Origin: Gammaproteobacteria bacterium
Lineage (GTDB): Bacteria; Pseudomonadota; Gammaproteobacteria; Pseudomonadales; Pseudomonadaceae
Assembly (NCBI GenBank): GCA_018827205.1
Contig: JAHJXZ010000249.1
Span: forward strand, 1-39,955
DNA length: 39,955 nucleotides
Direction of reading: 5' to 3'
Shown: positions 1 to 7,574 of the stretch, piece after piece
How positions within the stretch are numbered: the first letter of the stretch is position 1
How the letters are laid out: every line of letters starts with the position of its first letter
Translations under genes and position numbers: made by a program
Notes under the pieces: generated by a model
The model's database searches: none
What the model saw: only the letters and a program-made list of their open reading frames with translations
Told to the model about the DNA's origin: nothing

Positions 1-942
1 AACAGCGTGTGCACCCACATGGCTGACCTGGATTACGGCGAGCTGCGCCTGTTCCCGGGCAACTATGATGAGTACATGACCGCGGCCACCCAATCGCGCG
101 AGCAGTTGCTCTCGGATAACGCCAAGAAGAAAGCGCAGATCAACGAGCTGCAAAGCTTTGTTAGCCGCTTCTCGGCCAACGCCTCGAAATCCAAGCAGGC
201 TTCTTCGCGCGCCAAGCAGATCGACAAGATCCAGCTAGCCGAGGTCAAGCCATCCAGCCGCGTCAGCCCGTTCATTCGTTTCGAACAGAACAAGAAGCTG
301 CACCGTCAGGCCGTGATGATCGACAAGGTAGCCAAGGGTTTCGACGGCAAGGCTCTGTTCAAGAACTTCAGCTTCCAGGTTGAAGCCGGCGAGCGCGTGG
401 CGATCATCGGCCCGAACGGTATCGGTAAAACCACCCTACTGCGCACCCTGATGGGCGAACTGACCCCGGATGCCGGTAGCGTTAAATGGACCGATAGCGC
501 GGAGCTGGGCTACTACGCCCAGGATCACGCCCACGACTTCGAACGCGACGACACCCTGTTCGATTGGATGGGCCAGTGGACCACCGGCGAGCAGATGATC
601 CGCGGCACGCTGGGGCGCATGCTGTTCTCCAACGATGACATCCTCAAGTCGGTAAAAGTCATCTCCGGTGGTGAGCAAGGCCGCATGCTGTTCGGCAAGC
701 TGATCCTGCAAAAACCCAATGTGCTGATCATGGACGAACCGACCAACCACTTGGACATGGAGTCTATCGAGGCACTCAACCTGGCACTGGAAAACTACCC
801 CGGCACGCTGATTTTCGTCAGCCACGACCGTGAGTTCGTCGGTTCCTTGGCCACGCGCATCATCGAGCTGTCGGCCAACGGCATTACTGACTTCAGCGGC
901 ACCTACGATGACTACCTGCGCAGCCAGGGCGTGATCGTTTAA
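1..942 (+). CDS. ybiT: ABC-F family ATPase YbiT, 3' part (5' end outside window)
   Basis: The reading frame is open from base 1, so the gene is cut by the window edge; the GTG at 7 is internal, not a start. The remaining 313 codons match the second half of E. coli YbiT (about 530 residues): the inter-domain linker, rich in Lys and Ser, then the second ATPase domain with Walker A GPNGIGKT (about residues 138-145 of the fragment), signature SGGEQGR, Walker [12 protein letters not shown] and the switch SHDREF. ABC-F proteins are soluble, lack membrane domains and act at the ribosome as translation factors; the exact role of YbiT is not settled. The gene ends just before a strong bidirectional terminator. 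Identity is confident because the linker and C-terminus resemble YbiT rather than Uup, EttA or YheS. Confidence 0.93.
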   Translation, partial: NSVCTHMADLDYGELRLFPGNYDEYMTAATQSREQLLSDNAKKKAQINELQSFVSRFSANASKSKQASSRAKQIDKIQLAEVKPSSRVSPFIRFEQNKKLHRQAVMIDKVAKGFDGKALFKNFSFQVEAGERVAIIGPNGIGKTTLLRTLMGELTPDAGSVKWTDSAELGYYAQDHAHDFERDDTLFDWMGQWTTGEQMIRGTLGRMLFSNDDILKSVKVISGGEQGRMLFGKLILQKPNVLIMDEPTNHLDMESIEALNLALENYPGTLIFVSHDREFVGSLATRIIELSANGITDFSGTYDDYLRSQGVIV

Positions 943-961
943 CCGGCTTCCAACCGGCATA

Positions 962-990
962 AAAAAGCCCGCTCATTGAGCGGGCTTTTT
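962..990. terminator. Bidirectional Rho-independent terminator between ybiT and azoR
   Basis: A GC-rich stem (967-974 with 978-985, loop of three bases) is flanked by five to six A on the left and five T on the right. It can therefore end transcription of ybiT on the plus strand and of azoR on the minus strand. Confidence 0.9.
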
Positions 991-1004
991 GCTTTATGCG
1001 AGCT

Positions 1005-1613
1005 TTACGCTGCGGCAAACAAACCGGTGATCTGTGCTTGCGCCGACTTGAACGCATTGGCGCGCGGCTCATCGCCATAGGCCAGGCCTTCAGCACGTAC
1101 GATCTCGATGTCGGTGATACCGAGGAAGCGCAGCACCAACTGCAGGTATTCCTCATGTGCCTGGCCACTTGGCTGGCCAGCGTGAATGCCACCTGCGGTG
1201 GACACGATTACCACCTTCTTGCCGCCGGCCAAGCCCTTAGGGCCATTTTCGTCGTAGGCAAACGTCTTGCCGGCGACGGCAACGCGGTCGATCCAAGCCT
1301 TGAGCTGAGTCGGCACAGTGAAGTTATACATCGGCGCGCCAATCACGATTGCGTCGGCGGCGAGAAACTCATTGAGCGTTGCTTCGGCCAGTTCTACTTC
1401 ATGCTGCTGCGCCGCATCGCGCAATTCAGCTGGGGTACCGCCGGCAACCAGGCTCGCAGCAGACAGGTGGCTCAGCGCATCACTGGCCAGATCGCGATAG
1501 CTGACTTGCGCTTCAGGCTCTGCGGCCAGCCAGGAGTCGACCACGGCGCGGCTGAGTTGGCGCGAAGCTGACGAGTCGCCGAGGATGCTGGAATCGAGGT
1601 GCAGTAGTTTCAT
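1005..1613 (-). CDS. azoR: FMN-dependent NADH-azoreductase (AzoR family)
   Basis: A 202-residue flavodoxin-fold oxidoreductase. Family members use FMN and NAD(P)H to reduce quinones and azo compounds by two-electron transfer in the cytoplasm. Visible family marks are the N-terminal strand MKLLHLDSS leading into the FMN phosphate loop ([12 protein letters not shown]), the FMN-binding segment [19 protein letters not shown] and the STAGG stretch. The frame can be opened 12 bases further upstream at a TTG, but that would place the Shine-Dalgarno sequence (GGAG, six bases before the ATG at 1611-1613) inside the gene, so the ATG is preferred. It is divergent from a LysR regulator, a common arrangement for inducible azoreductases. 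P. aeruginosa has several azoR paralogues; I cannot say which this is closest to. Confidence 0.9.
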   Translation of the reverse strand: MKLLHLDSSILGDSSASRQLSRAVVDSWLAAEPEAQVSYRDLASDALSHLSAASLVAGGTPAELRDAAQQHEVELAEATLNEFLAADAIVIGAPMYNFTVPTQLKAWIDRVAVAGKTFAYDENGPKGLAGGKKVVIVSTAGGIHAGQPSGQAHEEYLQLVLRFLGITDIEIVRAEGLAYGDEPRANAFKSAQAQITGLFAAA

Positions 1614-1630
1614 GACAATCTCCAAATTGA

Positions 1631-1648
1631 GATCGCCCCGTGGCGATC
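1631..1648 (-). promoter_or_regulatory. Stem-loop in the azoR leader
   Basis: A perfect 7-bp inverted repeat GATCGCC / GGCGATC with a four-base loop lies about 9 bases upstream of the azoR Shine-Dalgarno sequence. If transcribed it would form a hairpin in the 5' untranslated region. A role in mRNA stability or as part of a binding site is possible but unproven. Confidence 0.35.
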
Positions 1649-1709
1649 AAGATGCTGGAGATACTATCGATGAAAGCAATAGCCGATTAGTCAGCACAAA
1701 TGCGATAGT

Positions 1710-1729
1710 TCGTCCTATTGATAGGACGA
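1710..1729. promoter_or_regulatory. Palindromic operator candidate in the azoR/LysR intergenic region
   Basis: TCGTCCTA-TTGA-TAGGACGA is a perfect 8-bp inverted repeat with a four-base spacer, ending seven bases before the ATG of the LysR gene and about 97 bases upstream of azoR. Its position suits an autoregulatory site of the LysR protein, which typically binds interrupted palindromes of this size. Inference from position and symmetry only. Confidence 0.55.
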
Positions 1730-1736
1730 TAAAGCC

Positions 1737-2636
1737 ATGCATGACCTCAATGACCTGTTCTACTTCGCCAAAGTGGTGGAAGCCGGCGGCTTTGCCGCAG
1801 CCGGGCGCACCCTTGGTATTCCCAAATCCCGCCTGTCGCGGCGCATTGCCGAGCTGGAAAATCGCCTTGGTGCACGCCTGCTGCAACGCACCACGCGCAA
1901 ACTGGCGCTGACCGACGTTGGAGAACGTTACCTGCGCCATTGTCAGGCCATGCTGCAAGAAGCCGAACAGGCCGAGGAAACCGTGGCCAGCCTGACCAGC
2001 GAGCCGCGCGGCCGTCTGCGGGTCAGCGCGCCCGGCGGCATCGCCCTGCTCACGGAGTTGGTGGTGAGTTTTCTTGCGGCCTACCCCAAAGTGCAACTGG
2101 AGCTGATTCAGACCAACCGACGCATCGACCTGCTCAACGAAGGCGTGGACGTCGCCCTGCGTGTACGCAGCGCCGAGGATGAAGACCCAACGCTGATTAC
2201 CCGCCGTTTGCGTCCGGCACAAGCCTTTATGGTGGCTGCGCCAGGCTTGCTGCAGCACGCTCAGGTTCGCACGCCAGACGATCTTACTGCACTGCCGGCC
2301 CTGGGCGCCCTGGAGGCGGATCGCAGGATTCACCTGCGTTTGCAACACGACAGCGGACGCGTTCAGGAAGTTGTGTTGGAAGCGCGCCTGGCCATCGAGG
2401 ACTTCAACGTACGCAAACACGCCGCTATGGCCGGCCTGGGCTTTACCATGCTGCCCGCTGCCCTATGCCTGGATGAGCTCGCCGATGGCCGATTGATACG
2501 CCTGCTACCTGACTGGGCACTACCCGCTGCCAACCTGCAGGCGGTGTACACCCACAGGCGCGGCATGCTACCGGCCGTACGGGCGTGGATCGAACATATC
2601 AGTGACGCCTTTAGCCGCTGGGATCAGCCGATCTAG
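1737..2636 (+). CDS. LysR-family transcriptional regulator
   Basis: A 299-residue LysR-type regulator of normal length. Residues 1-60 form the winged helix-turn-helix (LNDLFYFAKVVEAGGFAAAGRTLGIPKSRLSRRIAELE), followed by the linker helix and a periplasmic-binding-protein-like effector domain (about 90-295). Sequences with the LxRRIAxLExRLGxRLLQRTTRKL pattern belong to the large AaeR/DhcR-like branch common in Pseudomonas. The gene is divergent from azoR, with a palindromic site between them, so azoR and itself are the likely targets. The effector may be a quinone or electrophile, judged only from the neighbouring azoreductase. Confidence 0.9.
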   Translation: MHDLNDLFYFAKVVEAGGFAAAGRTLGIPKSRLSRRIAELENRLGARLLQRTTRKLALTDVGERYLRHCQAMLQEAEQAEETVASLTSEPRGRLRVSAPGGIALLTELVVSFLAAYPKVQLELIQTNRRIDLLNEGVDVALRVRSAEDEDPTLITRRLRPAQAFMVAAPGLLQHAQVRTPDDLTALPALGALEADRRIHLRLQHDSGRVQEVVLEARLAIEDFNVRKHAAMAGLGFTMLPAALCLDELADGRLIRLLPDWALPAANLQAVYTHRRGMLPAVRAWIEHISDAFSRWDQPI

Positions 2637-2663
2637 CGATGCGGTATCAACGAAGCCTGAGGT

Positions 2664-3632
2664 TTAACTGGGAAAATGCCGTGCGAGAAAGGCCAGCAGC
2701 AACTGATTGACCTGCTCAGCCTGCTCGTTCTGAATCCAGTGGCCGCAATCTTTCAGCACATGCTGCTCAAGCCGCGCGATGCGCTTAGGCATCTGCTTGA
2801 GGGTGTAAGCCTCAAGGCTGCCGACAGGGTCCCTATCACCGAGCAGAAACAACGCCGGTTGTTCGATCTGCCGATCAGCCAGGGCCTCGGTACGCTGCCA
2901 GTTACGCTCAAAATTGCGGTACCAGTTCAGCGCGCCGTAGAAGCCACGACCTTCAAAGGTTTTCAGGTAATGATCAAAGGCTGCGCTGTCGCACCAGGCC
3001 GGCAGCGTGCCAGGATCCTGCATACCATCGAACAACCCAGCACCAGCGGGTTTCTCCTGCAGAAAGTGATCTCTGGGCACGGCCGCCGAGGTGTTGTGCA
3101 TCATCATGCGCAGGGTGCGCGGTATATCCGCGTCCATTTCCGCCTCAGCCACGCCAGGTTGCTGGAAATGCAGAATGTAGTGAAAACGCTCGGCATACAG
3201 CTGACGCATGATCTCGATAGCAGGCTGCTTGGGGCGCCCGCCAAACGGCACGGCCATACCGACAACCGCCGTAACCCGATCGGGCTCAAGCAGGGCCAGG
3301 TGCCAAGCAATCGGCGCGCCCCAGTCGTGCCCCACAACGCACACCTCATGCTGGTCGAGCAGGTCCATCGCGGACTGGATGTCGGCACAAATAGTCATCA
3401 CGTCATATGCAGCCGGATCACGCGGCGCGCTGCTTTGGCCATAGCCGCGCATTTCAGGAATCAGCACGCGATAACCGGCAGCCGTCAGCGGCTCGATCTG
3501 CTGACGCCAGGAATGCCAGCACTCGGGAAAGCCGTGCAGCAACCAGATAGGTCGCCCCGTCGCGGGGCCGGCGCTGTAAAGGCTCAGGCCAATGCCATTG
3601 ACCTGAAGGATTTGCTGCTCGAGCTGATGCAT
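2664..3632 (-). CDS. Alpha/beta hydrolase, soluble epoxide hydrolase type
   Basis: A 322-residue alpha/beta hydrolase. The oxyanion-hole motif HGFPECWHSW (33-42), the nucleophile elbow GHDWGA (Asp103) and the late catalytic His in CGHW (His298) fit epoxide hydrolases, where Asp rather than Ser attacks the substrate; the cap region carries several Tyr (YILHF, FYGALNWYRNF) that could supply the epoxide-activating pair. Haloalkane dehalogenases and fluoroacetate dehalogenases share the Asp nucleophile, so the substrate is not certain. The start is set at the ATG preceded by GGAGG with a five-base gap (3638-3642); a longer frame starting at 3644 would bury that site. The gene follows uppP on the same strand but is separated from it by an inverted repeat, so it is probably transcribed alone. 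Confidence 0.87.
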   Translation of the reverse strand: MHQLEQQILQVNGIGLSLYSAGPATGRPIWLLHGFPECWHSWRQQIEPLTAAGYRVLIPEMRGYGQSSAPRDPAAYDVMTICADIQSAMDLLDQHEVCVVGHDWGAPIAWHLALLEPDRVTAVVGMAVPFGGRPKQPAIEIMRQLYAERFHYILHFQQPGVAEAEMDADIPRTLRMMMHNTSAAVPRDHFLQEKPAGAGLFDGMQDPGTLPAWCDSAAFDHYLKTFEGRGFYGALNWYRNFERNWQRTEALADRQIEQPALFLLGDRDPVGSLEAYTLKQMPKRIARLEQHVLKDCGHWIQNEQAEQVNQLLLAFLARHFPS

Positions 3633-3664
3633 AGGTGCCTCCATTTAACCGAGGCCACTATGAC

Positions 3665-3690
3665 AAAGGCGCACCCTAGGGTGCGCCTTT
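3665..3690. terminator. Inverted repeat, probable terminator after uppP
   Basis: AAAGGCGCACCC-TA-GGGTGCGCCTTT is a perfect 12-bp palindromic stem. It lies between the end of uppP and the start of the hydrolase gene, both on the minus strand. The T run on either side is short (three bases), so termination may be partial. Confidence 0.65.
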
Positions 3691-3718
3691 ATTAATTCGC
3701 CGAATGCAGCTCCAACAG

Positions 3719-4549
3719 TCAGACCTGCGCCGTACTCCAGTCAATCCATTGCAACTGCCAGGTCGCCAGAATCAATAAACCGAAACCGATGCGGTACCAG
3801 GCAAAAACCGCATAACTGTGCTTGCCGATAAAGCTGAGCAGCGCCCGCACCGCAATCATGGCGAAGATAAACGAGGTGACGAAGCCGATGGCAAATACCG
3901 GAAAGTCACTGGCCTGAAACAGATCACGGTACTTGTAGCCGGAGTAAGCAGCTGCACCCACCATCGTCGGCATGGCAAGAAAGAAGGAAAACTCGGTGGC
4001 GGCCTTACGCGATAAACCGAACAACAGGCCGCCGATGATCGTCGCGCCGGAGCGAGAAGTGCCGGGAATCATCGCCAGGCACTGAGCGAAACCAATCTTC
4101 AGCGCATCCTTCCAGGTCATCTGATCCACGCTCTCGGCGTGCACCAGGTGCGTGCGCCGCTCAGCCCAAAGCATGATCACCCCACCCACCACCAACGCCA
4201 GGGCAACAGTGATCGGGTTGAACAAGTAATGATGGATAAGGTCAGCAAATAGAACGCCCAGCGCCACGGCCGGCAGAAAGGCAATCAGCAGATTGGCGGA
4301 AAAACGTTGCGCCATCGGTTCTTTAGGCAGGCCCACAACGATGTCGAGGATCTTACGCCGGTACTCCCACACTACAGCGAGGATTGCCCCCAGCTGAATG
4401 ATGATATTGAAGGCCATCGCCCGCTCGCCACCAAAATCAATCAGGTCGGCCACGATGATCTGATGCCCAGTACTGGAGATCGGCAGAAACTCGGTAACGC
4501 CTTCCACAATGCCCAGAATCAGTGCCTGAACAGCAACCCAAAGATCCAT
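3719..4549 (-). CDS. uppP: Undecaprenyl-diphosphatase UppP (BacA)
   Basis: An integral membrane phosphatase that converts undecaprenyl diphosphate to the monophosphate, recycling the lipid carrier for peptidoglycan and other envelope polymers; overexpression gives bacitracin resistance in E. coli. The two family motifs are present: [14 protein letters not shown] (residues 16-29, with Glu16, Glu20, Ser26 and His29) and PGTSRSG (163-169, with the essential Arg167). The 276 residues contain about eight hydrophobic segments, as expected. The start is the ATG at 4547-4549, with AGGGG five bases upstream; the GTG two codons earlier has no room for a ribosome-binding site. Confidence 0.96.
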   Translation of the reverse strand: MDLWVAVQALILGIVEGVTEFLPISSTGHQIIVADLIDFGGERAMAFNIIIQLGAILAVVWEYRRKILDIVVGLPKEPMAQRFSANLLIAFLPAVALGVLFADLIHHYLFNPITVALALVVGGVIMLWAERRTHLVHAESVDQMTWKDALKIGFAQCLAMIPGTSRSGATIIGGLLFGLSRKAATEFSFFLAMPTMVGAAAYSGYKYRDLFQASDFPVFAIGFVTSFIFAMIAVRALLSFIGKHSYAVFAWYRIGFGLLILATWQLQWIDWSTAQV

Positions 4550-4882
4550 CCCCACCCCTAAATACGTGCGTCACCGGCACGAACAGCAAAAAACATGATG
4601 ATGAACTCGTGAGGGCGTCCGACCGATTTGCTTACAGAAGGTTCCTGCCGGACAAAATAAATAATCAAATCACACACTTAACCCCAACGATGCAGATCCT
4701 AGCAGAGAACCTGGGCACTTAGCGCATCCCGCGCAGCACCGGCACTCTATTCAAACCACAGAGACCCCCACGGCATAGCTCACCTACACTTTGTTTATCT
4801 GCCAATTGGCCTAAGGTCTAACGTAGCCAATAAACACTCTTGACCTATAAGAGGCGTAAAACAACAAGGGAGAACCACCTCC
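4550..4882. other. Intergenic region between uppP and the chemoreceptor gene
   Basis: A 333-base stretch between divergently transcribed genes with no convincing gene. It must hold both promoters. Near the chemoreceptor there is a perfect 10-bp palindrome GCCAATTGGC (4801-4810) and GCCAATAA (4826-4833), which matches the flagellar sigma-28 minus-10 consensus GCCGATAA in seven of eight positions, but no good minus-35 partner is seen, so I do not call a promoter. AAGGGAG (4866-4872) is the ribosome-binding site of the chemoreceptor. Confidence 0.5.
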
Positions 4883-6517
4883 ATGAATAGCCTGCGCAGC
4901 CTACCCATTAACCGTCGTCTATGGCTGATCCTGGTGGTCGCCATCCTCATGCTAATTATTCAGGGCGCATTATTGCTCAAGCAGATCCATACCGATCTGT
5001 ACGCCGCCAAAGCCGAAAAAACCCAGCACATAGTCCAGGGCGCCGCTGGCATTCTGCAGCACTATTATGACCTTGAAGCGTCAGGCAGTTTGACCCGCGA
5101 ACAGGCTCAGAAACAGGCAACGGAAACCATCCGCAGCCTGCGTTACGCCGGCCAAGAATACTTCTGGATCAATGACCAGACCCCCGTAATGGTCATGCAC
5201 CCGACTAACCCCAAGCTCGAAGGCCAGAATCTTTCAGACTTCAAGGACCCCGACGGCAAGGCGCTGTTCAATGAAATGGTTGCGATCAGCAAAAGCCAAG
5301 GCGCCGGCCAGGTCGATTACCGCTGGCCAAAACCGGGCGCCAGCGATCCCGTTCCCAAGGTGTCTTATGTGCAACTGTTCCAGCCCTGGGGCTGGATCAT
5401 CGGTTCCGGGGTCTATGTCGACGATGTGCAAGCCGAGTTTCAGGCACGGGCGTTGAAAACTGTGCTGATCGGCCTGGCGATTGCGATACTCGTAGCCCTG
5501 CTGATCGTGCTGATCGTACGCAGCATCACCCAGCCCCTGCAGCAGGCTGTTAGCGCCATGGCCAATATCGCCAGCGGCGATGGCGACCTGACGCGCAACC
5601 TCGATACCCGTGGCAATGATGAGCTATCCGCCCTGTCCCGCCACTTCAATGCTTTTACCGACAAGCTACGCCAGGTGATCAAAGAGTCCCTCGACTCTGC
5701 CGGCCAGCTCGATGCCGCCGCGCGCAACCTCGGCGAGGTTTCCGGCCAGGCGCAGCAGCACAGCGAACAGCAATCACAGCAGATGGAGCTGGTCGCCACA
5801 GCGATCAATGAAGTCACCTACGGCGTGCAGGATGTGGCGAAGAATGCCGAGCACGCCTCGACCGAAGTGCACGCAGCCGAAGAACAAGCCCTGCAGGGCC
5901 AGCAGAATATTGAAGCGAGCCTGCGGCAGATCAACGAGCTGTCCGGCACCATTGATCAAGCCGTAACGGTGATTCAGGCTCTGGCCCAGGAAAGCACGCA
6001 GATCGGCAGCGTATTGGAAGTGATTCGCTCGATTGCCGAACAAACCAACCTGCTCGCACTCAATGCCGCTATCGAAGCCGCCCGCGCCGGTGAGCAAGGC
6101 CGTGGCTTTGCCGTGGTTGCCGATGAGGTGCGCCTGCTGGCGCAACGCACGCAAAAATCCACGGCGGAAATCCAGGTCATGATCGAGCGCCTGCAAGGCA
6201 ACTCAGAGGCCGCAGTCAAGGTTATCAACGACAGCAGCAAAGCCTCGCAGCAAACCATCGAACAGGCCAGCCAGGCCGGCTCCAGCCTGACGTTGATTGC
6301 CAACGGGCTGCGTAATCTCACCGGTTTGAACGCTTCCATCGCCAGCGCGACCCTGCAACAATCGCACGTGGTCGAAGACATCAACCAGAACGTCACCCAG
6401 GCGGCCAGCCTGGCCCATAACAATGCCATGGCGGCGCAACAATCCAGCGATGCCGGGCAACACCTAGGTCAGTTGGCCGAGCAGCTAAACCGCCTGCTTG
6501 GGCAGTTCAGGGTATGA
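4883..6517 (+). CDS. Methyl-accepting chemotaxis protein with a single Cache (Cache_2) sensor domain
   Basis: A 544-residue transmembrane chemoreceptor. Order of parts: membrane segment 1 (about 13-33), periplasmic sCache_2 domain (about 35-187, with the typical [15 protein letters not shown] stretch at 93-107), membrane segment 2 (193-213), HAMP domain (213-266) and the coiled-coil signalling domain, whose conserved hairpin tip for CheA/CheW contact is at 386-417 ([20 protein letters not shown] and following). There is no C-terminal CheR-tethering pentapeptide. Pseudomonas receptors with this sensor type, such as McpP of P. putida, bind short carboxylic acids (acetate, pyruvate, propionate, lactate); a similar ligand is plausible but not shown. 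It is followed after six bases by an unknown gene likely co-transcribed with it. Confidence 0.94.
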   Translation: MNSLRSLPINRRLWLILVVAILMLIIQGALLLKQIHTDLYAAKAEKTQHIVQGAAGILQHYYDLEASGSLTREQAQKQATETIRSLRYAGQEYFWINDQTPVMVMHPTNPKLEGQNLSDFKDPDGKALFNEMVAISKSQGAGQVDYRWPKPGASDPVPKVSYVQLFQPWGWIIGSGVYVDDVQAEFQARALKTVLIGLAIAILVALLIVLIVRSITQPLQQAVSAMANIASGDGDLTRNLDTRGNDELSALSRHFNAFTDKLRQVIKESLDSAGQLDAAARNLGEVSGQAQQHSEQQSQQMELVATAINEVTYGVQDVAKNAEHASTEVHAAEEQALQGQQNIEASLRQINELSGTIDQAVTVIQALAQESTQIGSVLEVIRSIAEQTNLLALNAAIEAARAGEQGRGFAVVADEVRLLAQRTQKSTAEIQVMIERLQGNSEAAVKVINDSSKASQQTIEQASQAGSSLTLIANGLRNLTGLNASIASATLQQSHVVEDINQNVTQAASLAHNNAMAAQQSSDAGQHLGQLAEQLNRLLGQFRV

Positions 6518-6523
6518 AACGCA

Positions 6524-7141
6524 ATGAGCGATATGGAACACCAGGAAGTCGACCTAAGCAAACCGCAGAACCAGGACCTGATCTGGGACCTGGACAGCAT
6601 CGCCCGGCGCGAGCTGGCCGAACGCTTTATCAAACTGTTCGAGAACCGCCTATGCGTGTACTCGGAATCGACGCGCCAGCTGTACACCAACTATGACCTA
6701 CACTTCCCCAGCGATATGGGCCGCAAGATGGTGGTGCTGCCCAACCCTTACGCCTTCCACGACACCCTGCATGGCATCGAAGCACATGCCGTGCGCAAAA
6801 CTGGATTGTGCGTGCTGCCCGGCGTGGTCCTGCGTAAGCCCGGCTTGCTGCTGACTACGATGATCAAGGAAGGCGGTCCGGCACCGAAAACCATGCCATT
6901 CAAACCCGCACTGGCACAGATCATCAGCAACCAGAAGAAGGCCGGCGATATCTTCCTGCCAATCATGATGAAGGGCGACCTGCGTGAGTTCGACCAGCAA
7001 ATGCCCTATATCCACCTGCATCGCCTACAGGTCAGTCGCCTGACGCGACTATCAACCTTCGAGCGTGACGATATTCAGCAGTCCATTACGCGCAAACTGC
7101 TTATGCTCTATCGCCAGGCCGACAGCCTCAGCTGCCACTGA
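6524..7141 (+). CDS. Conserved-looking protein of unknown family, linked to the chemoreceptor
   Basis: I do not recognise this 205-residue protein. It has no signal peptide, no membrane segment and no motif of PilZ, GGDEF, receiver or Che proteins that I can see. It is charged, with an acidic N-terminus, a central stretch rich in Gly, Pro and Leu (GLCVLPGVVLRKPGLLLTTM) and a basic C-terminal helix (ITRKLLMLYRQA), so it is probably soluble and cytoplasmic. The start lies six bases after the chemoreceptor stop, suggesting one transcript; the ribosome-binding site is weak for both candidate starts (6524 and 6533). Codon use resembles the neighbours, and no long rival frame covers the full span, so it is very likely a real gene. 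A role in chemotaxis or motility is suggested only by position. Confidence 0.82.
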   Translation: MSDMEHQEVDLSKPQNQDLIWDLDSIARRELAERFIKLFENRLCVYSESTRQLYTNYDLHFPSDMGRKMVVLPNPYAFHDTLHGIEAHAVRKTGLCVLPGVVLRKPGLLLTTMIKEGGPAPKTMPFKPALAQIISNQKKAGDIFLPIMMKGDLREFDQQMPYIHLHRLQVSRLTRLSTFERDDIQQSITRKLLMLYRQADSLSCH

Positions 7142-7168
7142 ATCCCACTCCTGCTCTGCGGACAATAA

Positions 7169-7200
7169 AAAGCGGGAATACATTAATGGGTGCCCGCTTT
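7169..7200. terminator. Rho-independent terminator shared by convergent genes
   Basis: AAAGCGGG (7169-7176) pairs with CCCGCTTT (7193-7200) around a 16-base loop that itself contains CATTAATG. On the minus strand the stem is followed by TTTTTAT, so it fits best as the terminator of the 37-residue membrane protein gene; it may also stop the unknown gene on the plus strand. Confidence 0.65.
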
Positions 7201-7222
7201 GTGCTTTAGCTGCTGCCGGGTC

Positions 7223-7336
7223 TTATTGCTGACTGACCCAGAACACCGCTGTGGCGACGAAGATCACAATCAAGGCAAATATCGCCTTGGCATCTACCAC
7301 GCTGTCAGCATTATCCGGTTCACTGTGCTCGCTCAT
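7223..7336 (-). CDS. 37-residue single-pass membrane protein (small ORF)
   Basis: A short reading frame encodes MSEHSEPDNADSVVDAKAIF followed by ALIVIFVATAVFWVSQQ. The first 17 residues are polar and acidic; residues about 18-34 form one clear transmembrane helix, leaving a C-terminal tail of three residues. Evidence that it is real: an ATG start with a strong ribosome-binding site GAGGGG (7343-7348) at a spacing of six bases, a sensible membrane-protein composition and a terminator directly downstream on the same strand (7169-7200). It lies in the gap between the unknown plus-strand gene and cysI, oriented towards the former. I cannot name a family; small Pseudomonas proteins of this kind exist in annotations but have no assigned function that I know. 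A membrane-complex subunit or regulator is possible. Confidence 0.78.
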   Translation of the reverse strand: MSEHSEPDNADSVVDAKAIFALIVIFVATAVFWVSQQ

Positions 7337-7574
7337 GGATTACCCCTCTTGTTGTGTTTATGGGTGAATCGTTTTATGCAGTTAAGACCAGCATGCCTGC
7401 TTACTCAAGCCGTAGGGCTATGTTCAGCGCCCTTCTTATCCCTTTAAGTTCTTTCCATATACTCAAACATCACTTTTGCGCATAACCCTGAGCTGGTATC
7501 TTCCTCCGGCTCCGCAGGGAGTGCGCGGCCGTGCGCGCTGATTAGCTGTAAAAAGCCTGATAACAGGACACTCC
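7337..7574. other. Upstream region of cysI and of the small membrane protein gene
   Basis: A 238-base divergent intergenic region. It holds an AT-rich part (about 7437-7490), which would suit promoter and CysB-type activator binding, and a GC-rich short inverted repeat GCGCG / CGCGC (7523-7527 and 7534-7538) in the presumed cysI leader. AGGA at 7565-7568 is the cysI ribosome-binding site. No consensus promoter could be assigned. Confidence 0.4.

Noticed and set aside
2676..3695. A 339-codon open frame on the plus strand opposite the epoxide hydrolase
   Set aside because: The minus strand has all the catalytic motifs; the plus frame also runs through the palindromic terminator at 3665-3690.
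4807..4833. A flagellar sigma-28 promoter for the chemoreceptor gene
   Set aside because: GCCAATAA fits the minus-10 well, but there is no minus-35 resembling TAAAGTTT at the right distance.
7190..7447. An 85-codon plus-strand frame in the gap before cysI
   Set aside because: It starts inside a terminator stem, has no ribosome-binding site and overlaps the better supported 37-residue membrane protein on the other strand.
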